A stretch of 64,000 nt of DNA from assembly GCF_021272185.1 (NCBI RefSeq), contig NZ_JAJSEC010000004.1, positions 1 to 64,000 on the forward strand, read 5' to 3'. The notes beneath the pieces were generated by a model. It was not told where the DNA came from. It ran no database searches and saw nothing but the letters and a program-made list of their open reading frames with translations. This document shows, piece after piece, positions 25,813 to 33,912 of this stretch; position 1 is the first letter of the stretch, and the number at the start of each line of letters is the position of its first letter. Both the position numbers and the translations under genes were made by a program. The stretch comes from Roseivivax sp. GX 12232 (GTDB lineage: Bacteria; Pseudomonadota; Alphaproteobacteria; Rhodobacterales; Rhodobacteraceae).

Positions 25813-27222
25813 ATGATGGACACCTTCCTGCTGTCGCGAATCCAGTTCGCGGCCAATATCTCGTTTCACATCCTGTTCCCGACGATCACCATCGCGCTGG
25901 GCTGGATGCTGCTGTTCTTCAAGCTGCGCTTCAACGCCACCGGCGAGGAGCGCTGGATGGACGCCTACCGCTTCTGGGTGAAGGTCTTCGCCCTGTCCTT
26001 CGCGATGGGCGTCGTCTCGGGCATCACCATGTCCTTCCAGTTCGGCACCAACTGGCCGGGCTTCATGGAGAGCGTCGGCAATATCGCCGGGCCGCTTTTG
26101 GCCTACGAGGTGCTGACGGCCTTCTTCCTCGAGGCGGTCTTCCTGGGCATCATGCTCTTCGGCTTCCGCAAGGTGCCGGGCTGGGTGCACACCACGGCGA
26201 CCTTCCTCGTGGCCTTCGGCACCACCATGTCGGCCTTCTGGATCATCGTGCTGAACTCCTGGATGCACACGCCCACCGGCTTCGAGATGCGCGAGGGCGT
26301 CGCCCATGCCACCGACTGGCTGGCGATCATCTTCAACCCCTCGATGCCCTACCGGCTGGTGCACATGCTCCTGGCCTCGGGCCTGACCGTGGCCTTCCTG
26401 ATCGCCGGCATCTCGGCCTTCCGCTGGATCATCGGCGACCGCGGCGCGGAGGTGCGCACCACCCTGCGCACGGGTCTGATCACCGGCGCGGCGCTCATTC
26501 CGCTGCAGATCCTGGCGGGCGACCTGCACGGGCTCAACACGCTCGAGCATCAGCCGGCCAAGGTCGCCGCCATGGAGGGCAACTGGGAGACCGGCCCGAA
26601 CGTGCCGCTGGTGCTCTTCGCGATCCCGAACGAGGAGACCCGCTCGAACGACTTCGAGATCGGCATCCCCAACGGCGCGAGCCTGATCCTCAAGCACAGC
26701 GCCGACGGCGTGGTGCCCGGCCTCAACGACTTCGTCACCGAGGAGGGCGAGGTGCTGCACCCGCGCGTGGCCCCGGTCTTCTACGGCTTCCGGGTCATGG
26801 TCGGCACGGGCTTCGCCATGCTGGCGCTGACCTGGGGCGCGCTGGCGCTCATGGCGCGGCGGCGGCCGGGCGCGACCGGCGGCTGGCTCGAGACCCGGCG
26901 CGGGCTCGACGGGCTGCCGAAGCCGGTGATCTGGGCGGCGCTCGCCATGACCTTCTCGGGCTGGCTCGCCACGCTCGCGGGCTGGTATGTGACCGAGATC
27001 GGCCGTCAGCCCTGGCTGGTGACCGGGGTGCTGCCCACCGAGGCCGCGGTCGCCGATGTCGCCCCCGGCATGGTCGTCTCGACGCTGCTGGTCTATCTGG
27101 CGATCTACCTGGTCTTGACGCTGGCCTATGTCGGCGCGCTCTTCCACCTCGCGCGGAAGACCGCCGGCAAGGACCAGACCCCGGAGCGGCCCGCCGCCCC
27201 CAGCCTGCAACCCGCCGAATAA
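25813..27222 (+). CDS. cioA: Cytochrome bd-type quinol oxidase subunit I (CIO type)
   Basis: 469-residue subunit I of a bd-family quinol oxidase that reduces oxygen to water at the cytoplasmic membrane. Heme ligands are visible: His19 (NISFHILFP) for the active-site heme and the His in YRLVHMLLAS for heme b558. The quinol-binding Q loop is short (between EHQPAKVAAMEGNWET and the next helix), as in cyanide-insensitive oxidases (CIO), and the protein is shorter than E. coli CydA (522). EIGRQPW is a conserved family stretch. Translated with its regulator one base upstream and cioB 12 bases downstream. No cydC, cydD or cydX gene is near. Confidence 0.92.
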   Translation: MMDTFLLSRIQFAANISFHILFPTITIALGWMLLFFKLRFNATGEERWMDAYRFWVKVFALSFAMGVVSGITMSFQFGTNWPGFMESVGNIAGPLLAYEVLTAFFLEAVFLGIMLFGFRKVPGWVHTTATFLVAFGTTMSAFWIIVLNSWMHTPTGFEMREGVAHATDWLAIIFNPSMPYRLVHMLLASGLTVAFLIAGISAFRWIIGDRGAEVRTTLRTGLITGAALIPLQILAGDLHGLNTLEHQPAKVAAMEGNWETGPNVPLVLFAIPNEETRSNDFEIGIPNGASLILKHSADGVVPGLNDFVTEEGEVLHPRVAPVFYGFRVMVGTGFAMLALTWGALALMARRRPGATGGWLETRRGLDGLPKPVIWAALAMTFSGWLATLAGWYVTEIGRQPWLVTGVLPTEAAVADVAPGMVVSTLLVYLAIYLVLTLAYVGALFHLARKTAGKDQTPERPAAPSLQPAE

Positions 27223-27234
27223 GGAGGCCCTGCG

Positions 27235-28248
27235 ATGATGACGCTCTTTGGCGATCCCACCCTCTGGCTGCCGGCGACCTTCGCGGCGCTGATGGGGCTG
27301 TCGATCCTGATCTACGTGGTGCTCGACGGCTTCGACCTGGGGGTGGGGCTGCTCTCGCCCCTGGCCACCGAGAGTGAGCGCGACCGCATGGTCGCCTCGA
27401 TCGGCCCGTTCTGGGACGCCAACGAGACCTGGCTGGTGCTGGCCATCGGGCTTCTCCTGGTGGCCTTCCCGACCGCCCACGGGCAGATCCTCTCGACGCT
27501 TTACCTGCCGGTGGCGGTCATGCTGGTCGGGCTGATCCTGCGCGGGGTGGCCTTCGAGTTCCGCGTCAAGGCGCCGATTACCCAGAAGCGCAACTGGGAC
27601 TGGGCCTTCTTCGCGGGCTCGGCCCTGGCCTCGCTCTCGCAGGGCTACATGCTCGGCGCCTACGTCCTGGGCCTGGCGCCCGGCCCGCTGACCTGGGCCT
27701 TCGCGGCGCTGACGGCGGTCTTCCTGACCGTGGCCTATAGCTTCATCGGGGCGACCTGGCTGATCTACAAGGCCGAGGGGGCGCTGCAGAAAAAGGCCGT
27801 GGCCTGGGCGCGGGGCGGCATCTGGGGGCTGCTTGGCGGGTTGGCGGCGGTCTCCATCGCCTCGCCCATCGCCTCGGCGCGGATCTTCGAGAAGTGGTTC
27901 TCCTTCCCGGAGATCGTGCTGCTCGCACCCATGCCGCTGGGCTTCGCGCTGATCGCCGCACTCCTTGTGCTGGCGCTGCGGCGGCTGCCGACCTCGGACG
28001 ACAGCTGGGCCTGGTTCCCCTTCGTGGCGACGGTGGCGCTTTTCTGTCTGGCCTTCGTGGGGCTTGCCTATTCCTTCTATCCCTACGTGGTGCCGGACCA
28101 GCTGACGATCTACGAGGCCGCCGCCGCGCCCGAGAGCCTGGCGATCATCCTCGCCGGCACGGTTTTCGTGCTGCCGGTGATCCTGGGTTACACGGCGCTG
28201 GCCTACACGATCTTCCGCGGCAAGGCGGGGCTTCTGAGCTACGACTGA
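27235..28248 (+). CDS. cioB: Cytochrome bd-type quinol oxidase subunit II
   Basis: 337-residue subunit II with eight predicted membrane segments. Family stretches include YVVLDGFDLGVG near residue 30, GPFWDANETWLVL near 60 and SFYPYVVPDQLTI near the C-terminus. It stabilises the heme-bearing subunit I. An AAGGAGG site precedes two adjacent ATGs. It is the last gene of the regulator-cioA-cioB operon, which a strong terminator closes. High-affinity, cyanide-tolerant respiration would suit low-oxygen or nitrosative niches; that is inference from the family. Confidence 0.92.
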   Translation: MMTLFGDPTLWLPATFAALMGLSILIYVVLDGFDLGVGLLSPLATESERDRMVASIGPFWDANETWLVLAIGLLLVAFPTAHGQILSTLYLPVAVMLVGLILRGVAFEFRVKAPITQKRNWDWAFFAGSALASLSQGYMLGAYVLGLAPGPLTWAFAALTAVFLTVAYSFIGATWLIYKAEGALQKKAVAWARGGIWGLLGGLAAVSIASPIASARIFEKWFSFPEIVLLAPMPLGFALIAALLVLALRRLPTSDDSWAWFPFVATVALFCLAFVGLAYSFYPYVVPDQLTIYEAAAAPESLAIILAGTVFVLPVILGYTALAYTIFRGKAGLLSYD

Positions 28249-28284
28249 GGGCGGGCCTGCGGGCCCGGCCCCCCCAGAAAGGAA

Positions 28285-28320
28285 ACGCGGCGCTCCGGGG
28301 TCCCGGGGCGCCGCGTTTTT
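28285..28320. terminator. Bidirectional terminator between cioB and dctM
   Basis: Stem ACGCGGCGC / GCGCCGCGT followed by five T on the plus strand, with an A run on the other side. It can serve both the cio operon and the convergent TRAP operon. Confidence 0.85.
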
Positions 28321-28356
28321 CATTCCGAACCCTGCGCCGCGGCGCCAGGGCTACCC

Positions 28357-29676
28357 TTACCGGCCGGTGATGCCCGGGAAGGCGATCAGCATCGCCAGCG
28401 CCAGGATCTGCAGGCAGATGAAGGGCAGGAGCGACTTGAAGATCTCGCCCAGGCTGATCTCCGGCGGGGCCACCGACTTCAGGTAGAAGGCCGCCGGGCC
28501 GAAGGGCGGAGAGAGGAAGCTCACCTGCATGTTCATGCAGAACAGCACCCCGAACCACACCGGGTCATAGCCCAGGTCGGTGATGATCGGCACGAAGACC
28601 GGCATGGCCAGAAGCGCGATGCCCACCCAGTCGAGGAACATCCCCAGGAGGAACAGGATCGCCATCATGAAGAGCAGCACGTAAAGCCGGTTGTCCGAGA
28701 TGTTGGTGACCAGCGACTGGATGAAGTCGAGCCCGCCCATCAGGTTGAAGACCCCGACCAGCGCCGAGGCGCCGATGCCGATCCAGACGATCATGCCGAC
28801 GGTGCGCAGGGTCTGCATGGCCGCGCCGCGCAGCAGCTCCAGCGTGAATTCGCCGCGCAGCATGGTCGAGACCATGACGCCCAGGACGCCCACCGCGGAG
28901 GCCTCGGTCACGCTGGCGATGCCGCCGTAGATCGAGCCAAGCACCCCGATCACCACGAGGATCGGCAGGATCAGCCCGCGCAGGAGCTTGAGCTTCTCCG
29001 ACAGCGGCGTGTCGTCGTCGGCGGGCATGGCCGGCGCGATGGCGGGGTTCAGATAGGCCCGGACCAGCACGTAGGTCACGTAGAAGCCGGCCAGCATCAG
29101 CCCCGGCAGGAAGGAGGCGGTGAACAGGTCGCCGATCGAGACATTGGCGGTTAGGCCGTAGATGATCAGCACGATCGAGGGCGGCACCATGGTGCCGAGC
29201 GCCCCGCCCGCGCAGACCACGCCGATCGCGAGGTTGCGGTCGTAGCCGAGCCGCAGCATCTGCGGCAGCGCGATGAGGCCCAGGAGCACGATCTCGCCGC
29301 CGATGATGCCGGACATGGCGGCCAGGATCACCGCGACGATGATGGTCTGGATCGCCACACCGCCGCGCAGCCGCCCGCCGACGAGCTTCATCGCGTCGAA
29401 GAGGTCGCGGGCGATGCCCGATCGGTCGAGGATCGCTGCCATCAGCACGAACATCGGCACCGAGACGAAGACGAAGCTCGAGACGAAGGAATAGACCCGG
29501 CTGGTGATCAGCGGCACCGCCATGGGCCCGAACCAGCCGAGCGCGAAGATCAGCGCAACGAGCAGGGTCACGAAAGCCAGCGGGATGCCGGTGACCAGAA
29601 GCACCAGCAGCATGCCGAACATCAGGTAGGTGGCGGTCTCGACGCCCAGCCCCTGGAGAGATCCGAAAAGCTCCAT
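28357..29676 (-). CDS. dctM: TRAP transporter large permease
   Basis: 439-residue DctM-type permease with about 12 membrane segments and the typical loops GGALGTMVPPSIVLIIYG and LDWVGIALLAMPVF. It moves the substrate released from the binding protein, driven by a sodium or proton gradient. Last gene of the minus-strand unit gntK-dctP-dctQ-dctM, one base after dctQ. Neighbouring gluconokinase and gntR point to gluconate or a related sugar acid as substrate. Confidence 0.92.
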   Translation of the reverse strand: MELFGSLQGLGVETATYLMFGMLLVLLVTGIPLAFVTLLVALIFALGWFGPMAVPLITSRVYSFVSSFVFVSVPMFVLMAAILDRSGIARDLFDAMKLVGGRLRGGVAIQTIIVAVILAAMSGIIGGEIVLLGLIALPQMLRLGYDRNLAIGVVCAGGALGTMVPPSIVLIIYGLTANVSIGDLFTASFLPGLMLAGFYVTYVLVRAYLNPAIAPAMPADDDTPLSEKLKLLRGLILPILVVIGVLGSIYGGIASVTEASAVGVLGVMVSTMLRGEFTLELLRGAAMQTLRTVGMIVWIGIGASALVGVFNLMGGLDFIQSLVTNISDNRLYVLLFMMAILFLLGMFLDWVGIALLAMPVFVPIITDLGYDPVWFGVLFCMNMQVSFLSPPFGPAAFYLKSVAPPEISLGEIFKSLLPFICLQILALAMLIAFPGITGR

Positions 29677-29677
29677 C

Positions 29678-30250
29678 TCAGCGCTTCCCCCTGGCGTAAT
29701 TCACGGTGAGGATCAGGAACTGCAGCGCCATCACCGCGAGCACGGCGAGCAGGAAAACCTTCATCAGGCCGGGATAGACCGGGTCCCAGGCGCTGCCCGA
29801 GCGCTCCAGCCGGAACTCGCCCGAGGGCGTGAAGGCGGCGCGGCTGACCATGATCCAGGCGGCATAGGCGAACATCGTCGAGGCCAGCGCGCAGACCGCC
29901 GAGATCGCCACGTCGAGCCAGCGCCGGGCGCGGGCGGGAATGGCGTCGTAGATCAGCACCACGCGGATGTGGCTGTCGCGGGCGACGCAATAGAGCCCGC
30001 CGTAGACGAAGGCCACGCCGGACAGGAAGATCGTCGTCTCATGCGCCCAGGTGGTGGGATTGTTGAAGAAGTAGCGCAGCACCACTTCCTGGATGAGGAT
30101 CAGCATCGCGATCACGATGCCCGCGGCAAAGACGATGCCGCCCCTTGAGATCATCCGCCCGAGCAGCCCCGCCTCGGGGATCGGCCCGCCCTCGTCGCGG
30201 TGGCCGGTGTCGGCGCCGGGATGGTCTTGATCGTCCTTCTGGGTGGTCAT
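29678..30250 (-). CDS. dctQ: TRAP transporter small permease
   Basis: 190-residue DctQ-type subunit with four membrane segments and a longer than usual cytoplasmic N-terminus rich in Asp, His and Gly (residues 1-30). Family features are the Trp-rich WAHETTIFLSG stretch and the basic loop ARARRWLD. It bridges the binding protein and the large permease. The gap to dctM is one base. A hairpin separates it from dctP. Confidence 0.88.
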   Translation of the reverse strand: MTTQKDDQDHPGADTGHRDEGGPIPEAGLLGRMISRGGIVFAAGIVIAMLILIQEVVLRYFFNNPTTWAHETTIFLSGVAFVYGGLYCVARDSHIRVVLIYDAIPARARRWLDVAISAVCALASTMFAYAAWIMVSRAAFTPSGEFRLERSGSAWDPVYPGLMKVFLLAVLAVMALQFLILTVNYARGKR

Positions 30251-30270
30251 GCGATACCCTCCTCAACTGC

Positions 30271-30298
30271 AAAGGCCGGCCCCGATGCGGAGCCGGCC
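30271..30298 (-). terminator. Hairpin between dctP and dctQ
   Basis: Stem GGCCGGC / GCCGGCC with an 11-base loop and three T on the minus strand. It looks like a leaky terminator or RNA stabiliser that keeps binding-protein mRNA in excess over the permease mRNA. Confidence 0.55.
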
Positions 30299-30316
30299 CC
30301 TTGCCTGGGTATGAAC

Positions 30317-31324
30317 TTACATCAGGCCTTCTTCGGCCAGGTAGGCGGTCAGCGCGTCGTAGACCTTCTGGGCGTTCTCCGAGCGCTCGGCGACCTTCTC
30401 CCATTCGCCCTGGGCGATCTGGCGGAACTTGGCGCGCTCTTCGGCGGGCCAGTCGTGCACGGTCACCTCGCCGCCGGCCTTGGCCTCGGCCACCGCGGCC
30501 TCATCGGCCTCGCGCAGGGTTGCGACCTGCATCTGCGAGAACTCCTGGACCGACTCCGACAGCGCCTGCTGGTGCTCTTCGGAGAGGTTGTCCCACTTCT
30601 GCTTGTTCATCGAGATCTCGACGAGCGGCATGGAGTGGAAGCCCGGGTAGACCGGGTGCGGGGCGACGTCATGCATGCCCTGCGCCTGGTTGGTCGAGAA
30701 GACGGTGTAATCCGCCGCGTCGATCACGCCCTTGTCGAGCGAGGTGAAGACCTCGGAGCCGGGCAGGTTCACCGGCGCCGCGCCGGCGGCCGCGAAGACC
30801 TGCTGCACGAGGCCCTCGGGGGCGCGCATCTTCAGGCCCTGCAGGTCGTCCACACCCTCGAGCGGCACCTTCGAGACGAAGGCCTCGAGGCCCGGGGTGG
30901 TGGCGCCGATGAACTGCAGACCATAGGGGTTCACCAGCTCGTTCATCAGCTCCTTGCCGCCGCCTTCATACATGAAGGTCAGCATTTCCTGCGGGTCGCC
31001 ATAGGCGCCCACCGGGTTGGCGATCAGGCCGAAGGCCGGGTCCTTGCCGGCGAAATACGAGGTGTCGGTGACATGGCCGTCGAGGATCCCGGCGGCGATG
31101 GCGTCCTGCGTCTCGTTGTGCGCGACGATGGATTCCACCGGCAGCAGCTCGACCTCGATGGCGCCGTCGGTCTTCTCCGAGACGCTCTCGGCCCACTTCT
31201 GCTGAAGCTGGAAGTTGGGGTTGCCCGCGGGGTCCGAGGACTGGAAGCGCAGGGTCATCTCCTGGGCCATGGCCAGGCTCGATGCGCCCATGGCGAAGAC
31301 TGCGGCAAGTGTCAGGGTTTTCAT
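30317..31324 (-). CDS. dctP: TRAP solute-binding protein
   Basis: 335-residue periplasmic DctP-family receptor. A signal peptide (residues 1-20, ending AMAQ) precedes the mature protein. The conserved ligand-binding Arg is in LQGLKMRAPEG, followed by GSEVFTSLDKGVIDAAD, the family's second landmark. The Arg pairs with a carboxylate, in keeping with a sugar acid ligand. It lies 28 bases downstream of gntK. The substrate call (gluconate) rests on the operon, not on the protein itself. Confidence 0.9.
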   Translation of the reverse strand: MKTLTLAAVFAMGASSLAMAQEMTLRFQSSDPAGNPNFQLQQKWAESVSEKTDGAIEVELLPVESIVAHNETQDAIAAGILDGHVTDTSYFAGKDPAFGLIANPVGAYGDPQEMLTFMYEGGGKELMNELVNPYGLQFIGATTPGLEAFVSKVPLEGVDDLQGLKMRAPEGLVQQVFAAAGAAPVNLPGSEVFTSLDKGVIDAADYTVFSTNQAQGMHDVAPHPVYPGFHSMPLVEISMNKQKWDNLSEEHQQALSESVQEFSQMQVATLREADEAAVAEAKAGGEVTVHDWPAEERAKFRQIAQGEWEKVAERSENAQKVYDALTAYLAEEGLM

Positions 31325-31352
31325 GGTTTTCCTCCCAAAGTGAAAAATACCG

Positions 31353-31853
31353 TCACGCCGGGCGGCGTGAACGGGTGGCGAAAGCGAAGCCCGTATCGGC
31401 CATCCGGCCGAGCGGTTCGGTGATCTCGAGGGTGAGCACCCCGTCGCCCTGGGGCGGCTCGAGGTCGGCCAGCTGGCTGTCGATCAGGCTGGCGGGCATG
31501 TAATGCCCCTCGCGCGCGGCCATGCGGCCGGCGATCAGGTCCCGCGCGCCCTGCAGGAAGACGACGTCGAGCGGCCCGAGCGTCTCGGAGAGCCGCTGCC
31601 GATAGGCCGCCTTCAGCGCCGAACAGGCGATGACGCTCGGCCCGCCGGTCGCCGCGGCGGCGGCGCCGACACGGTCGAGCCAGGACCAGCGGTCGTCGTC
31701 GCTCAGCGCGGCGCCGCTGGCCATCCGGGCGATGGCCTCGGGGGAATGGTGGTCGTCGGCCTCGATCAGCGGGCGTTGCATGCGGTCCGCCAAGAGCGCG
31801 GCAAGGCTCGACTTGCCCGTTCCGCAAATGCCCATGACCAGTAGATGCCGCAC
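31353..31853 (-). CDS. gntK: Gluconokinase
   Basis: 166-residue P-loop kinase that phosphorylates gluconate to 6-phosphogluconate, the entry to the Entner-Doudoroff pathway. The Walker A loop is GICGTGKSS at residues 8-16. Further landmarks are EADDHHSPE, DDDRWSWLD, ACSALKAAYR and REGHYMPASLIDSQLADLE, all typical of GntK. I take the GTG at 31853 as start: an AGGGAGG site lies seven bases before it and the length then matches the family. An upstream in-frame ATG would run through the operators. First gene of the uptake operon, controlled by the divergent gntR through two palindromes. Confidence 0.9.
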   Translation of the reverse strand: MRHLLVMGICGTGKSSLAALLADRMQRPLIEADDHHSPEAIARMASGAALSDDDRWSWLDRVGAAAAATGGPSVIACSALKAAYRQRLSETLGPLDVVFLQGARDLIAGRMAAREGHYMPASLIDSQLADLEPPQGDGVLTLEITEPLGRMADTGFAFATRSRRPA

Positions 31854-31887
31854 GTCTGACCCTCCCTCTTTCGCTGCCAAACGGCAT

Positions 31888-31903
31888 ATGACAGCGCTGT
31901 CAT
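31888..31903. promoter_or_regulatory. GntR operator 1
   Basis: Perfect palindrome ATGACAGCGCTGTCAT between gntK and gntR. Its core TGACAGCGCTGTCA recurs 30 bases away, about three helical turns, so two dimers could bind the same face. Confidence 0.8.
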
Positions 31904-31918
31904 GGGTCTGATGCTTAT

Positions 31919-31932
31919 TGACAGCGCTGTCA
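31919..31932. promoter_or_regulatory. GntR operator 2
   Basis: Second perfect copy of TGACAGCGCTGTCA, seven bases before the first possible gntR ATG. It suggests autoregulation. Confidence 0.8.
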
Positions 31933-31939
31933 TTCGTCA

Positions 31940-33001
31940 ATGATTGTCTTTCCCATGCCGAAGCACCCCAGTGACAAGACCGGAAAACCCGGGCGGCGCG
32001 TGACCTTGGCGGATGTCGCCCGCGAGGTCGGCGCCTCCACGATCACCGTGAGCCGCGCGCTGCGCCGCCCCGAGATGGTCTCGGAGGGGCTGCGACAGCG
32101 AATCGCCGCGGCGGTCGAGACCCTGGGCTACCTGCCCGATCCCGCCGCCCAGGCGTTGGCCTCGCGGCGCAGCAACGTGATCGGCGTGCTGATCCCCTCG
32201 GTCACCAACAACGTCTTCTCCGACGTGCTGGCCGGGCTCTACGACACCGTTGGCGGGACCGCCTTCAACGTGCAGCTCGGCAATACCCGCTACCGCGCCG
32301 AGGTCGAGGAAGAGCTGATCCGCATCTTCCTCAGCCAGCGGCCGGCGGGGCTGATCGTGGCGGGCATCGACCAGACCCCGGCCTCGCGGGCGATGCTGGC
32401 GCAGGCGGAATGCCCGGTGGTGCAGATCATGGAGCTGGGCGAGGACCCGGTCGACATGCTGGTCGGCTTTTCCCACCGCGACGCGGCGCAGGCGGCCACG
32501 GAACACCTGCTGGCCCAGGGCTACCGCGCGCCCGCCTTCCTGGGGGCGCGCATGGACCCGCGGTCCGAGCGGCGCCACGCGGGCTTCCGCGCGGCCCTGG
32601 CGGCGGCCTCACCTGAAGGCGCCGCGCCCGCCCGCGAGCTGACCACCACCGAGCCCTCCAGCGTGCGCCTCGGCGGGGTGCTCTTCGACCGCCTGCGCGA
32701 GCGCTTCCCCGAGACCGACGCGGTCTTCTGCAACAACGACGACCTGGCGCTGGGCGCGCAGTTCGCCGCGCAGCGCGCGGGCCTCAAGGTCGGCCCCGAG
32801 GTCGGCATCTGCGGCTTCAACGACCTCGAGGTCATGTCCGCGGCCCATCCCACGATCACCAGCGTGCGCACCTTTCGCCGCGAGACCGGCGAGACCGCGG
32901 TGCGCAAGGTGCTGGCCCGGCTCGCCGGCGAAGAGGCCGGGCCGGATGTCACCGATCTGCAGTGGAAGCTGATCCCGCGGTCGAGCACCGACCGGGGGTA
33001 G
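31940..33001 (+). CDS. gntR: LacI-family regulator of gluconate genes
   Basis: 353-residue LacI-type repressor. The N-terminal helix-turn-helix reads VTLADVAREVGASTITVSRA with the hinge helix LPDPAAQALASRRS, and a periplasmic-binding-like effector domain follows. The GntR-type call rests on the divergent gluconokinase and TRAP operon and on two CG-centred palindromes in the shared region. The ATG at 31955 is an alternative start; neither has a strong ribosome site. Gluconate or 6-phosphogluconate is the probable inducer. Its stop is nine bases from the convergent FadR-type gene. Confidence 0.88.
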   Translation: MIVFPMPKHPSDKTGKPGRRVTLADVAREVGASTITVSRALRRPEMVSEGLRQRIAAAVETLGYLPDPAAQALASRRSNVIGVLIPSVTNNVFSDVLAGLYDTVGGTAFNVQLGNTRYRAEVEEELIRIFLSQRPAGLIVAGIDQTPASRAMLAQAECPVVQIMELGEDPVDMLVGFSHRDAAQAATEHLLAQGYRAPAFLGARMDPRSERRHAGFRAALAAASPEGAAPARELTTTEPSSVRLGGVLFDRLRERFPETDAVFCNNDDLALGAQFAAQRAGLKVGPEVGICGFNDLEVMSAAHPTITSVRTFRRETGETAVRKVLARLAGEEAGPDVTDLQWKLIPRSSTDRG

Positions 33002-33010
33002 GGGCGGCGC

Positions 33011-33706
33011 TCAGCCCTTGTCGTTCGCCTCGCGCAGGGTCTTGCGGTGGAAGAGCTCCCAGTAGGTGCCTTCCTTGCGGCCGATGTGGTCGACCAGCAC
33101 CTCGAGCCCGGTCTCGGCGTCGCCGCGGCGCACGCAGTCCGAGATGATCACATGTTCCTCGAAGGATTTTGCCATGTGGTCGATGTGCCGCCCGAGCCGG
33201 TTGCGCAGGGCCGCCATCTTCGGGCTGATCGCCGCATAGGCGCGGATCAGGAAGGGATTCTTCGAGCCCGCGACCAGCAGGTCGTGAAAATCCGTGTCGA
33301 AGGCGAGATAGGCCGAGGTGTCCTCCCCGGCGCGGGCGCGGCGCATGTCCTCGACGCAGGCCGAAAGCGCGGTGTGCAGCCCGCGCGGATCGGTGCGCAG
33401 CGCCACCTGCAGGGCCTGGGTCTCGATGCAGACGCGGGCATCGCAGAGCTGGCCCAGCTCGTCCGGGCCGACCTCGAAGACGAAACAGCCGCGCTGCGCC
33501 TCGACGCGCAGAAGGCCCTCGCTCTCGAGCCGGTTCACCGCCTCGCGCACCGGGGTGCGGCTGACCTCCATCTGCTTGGCGATCCGCGCCTCGGAGAGCT
33601 TCTGCCCCAGCTCCAGCTCACCGGAAATGATCCGCGCGCGCAGGCGCTCGGTCACGAGTTCGGTCAGGGATTTCGGACGGGCGATGCCGAGGGGCGAAGG
33701 TTCCAT
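33011..33706 (-). CDS. GntR-family regulator, FadR subfamily
   Basis: 231-residue regulator with an N-terminal winged helix (LTELVTERLRARIISGEL, then SEARIAKQMEVSRTPVREAV) and a helical FCD domain with the metal-site pattern FDTDFHDLLV and later His residues. The start at 33706 is the first ATG. A near-palindrome TTGCATACAA (33732-33741) upstream resembles operators of this subfamily. It is convergent with gntR and divergent from the polysaccharide locus, so its target could be itself, the RTX protein gene, or something distant. Confidence 0.85.
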   Translation of the reverse strand: MEPSPLGIARPKSLTELVTERLRARIISGELELGQKLSEARIAKQMEVSRTPVREAVNRLESEGLLRVEAQRGCFVFEVGPDELGQLCDARVCIETQALQVALRTDPRGLHTALSACVEDMRRARAGEDTSAYLAFDTDFHDLLVAGSKNPFLIRAYAAISPKMAALRNRLGRHIDHMAKSFEEHVIISDCVRRGDAETGLEVLVDHIGRKEGTYWELFHRKTLREANDKG

Positions 33707-33731
33707 CAGCCGAAAGTATTACGCATGGGCC

Positions 33732-33741
33732 TTGCATACAA
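33732..33741. promoter_or_regulatory. Possible FadR-type operator
   Basis: TTGCATACAA, 25 bases upstream of the FadR-type gene start, close to the TTGTATACAA pattern common for this subfamily. Weak because it is short. Confidence 0.35.
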
Positions 33742-33912
33742 CAGAGCACGGGCCCTGGTAACGCGCGCTTTATCGTCGCCCCCGGGCCCGCGGCCCCCTT
33801 GCCAGACCCAGCCTGTGCCAGACCCGGGCGGGGAATGTCCCGGCGCGGATTGCAGCCGCGGCGGCGATCCGCCTACACTCGCTCCGGTTTCAGTGCCCTG
33901 CGGAGCCCCGCC

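Noticed and set aside
25654-28323. Long minus-strand open frame opposite cioA and cioB
   Set aside because: Low-complexity Arg/Gly/His translation, contradicted by clear cioAB on the plus strand.
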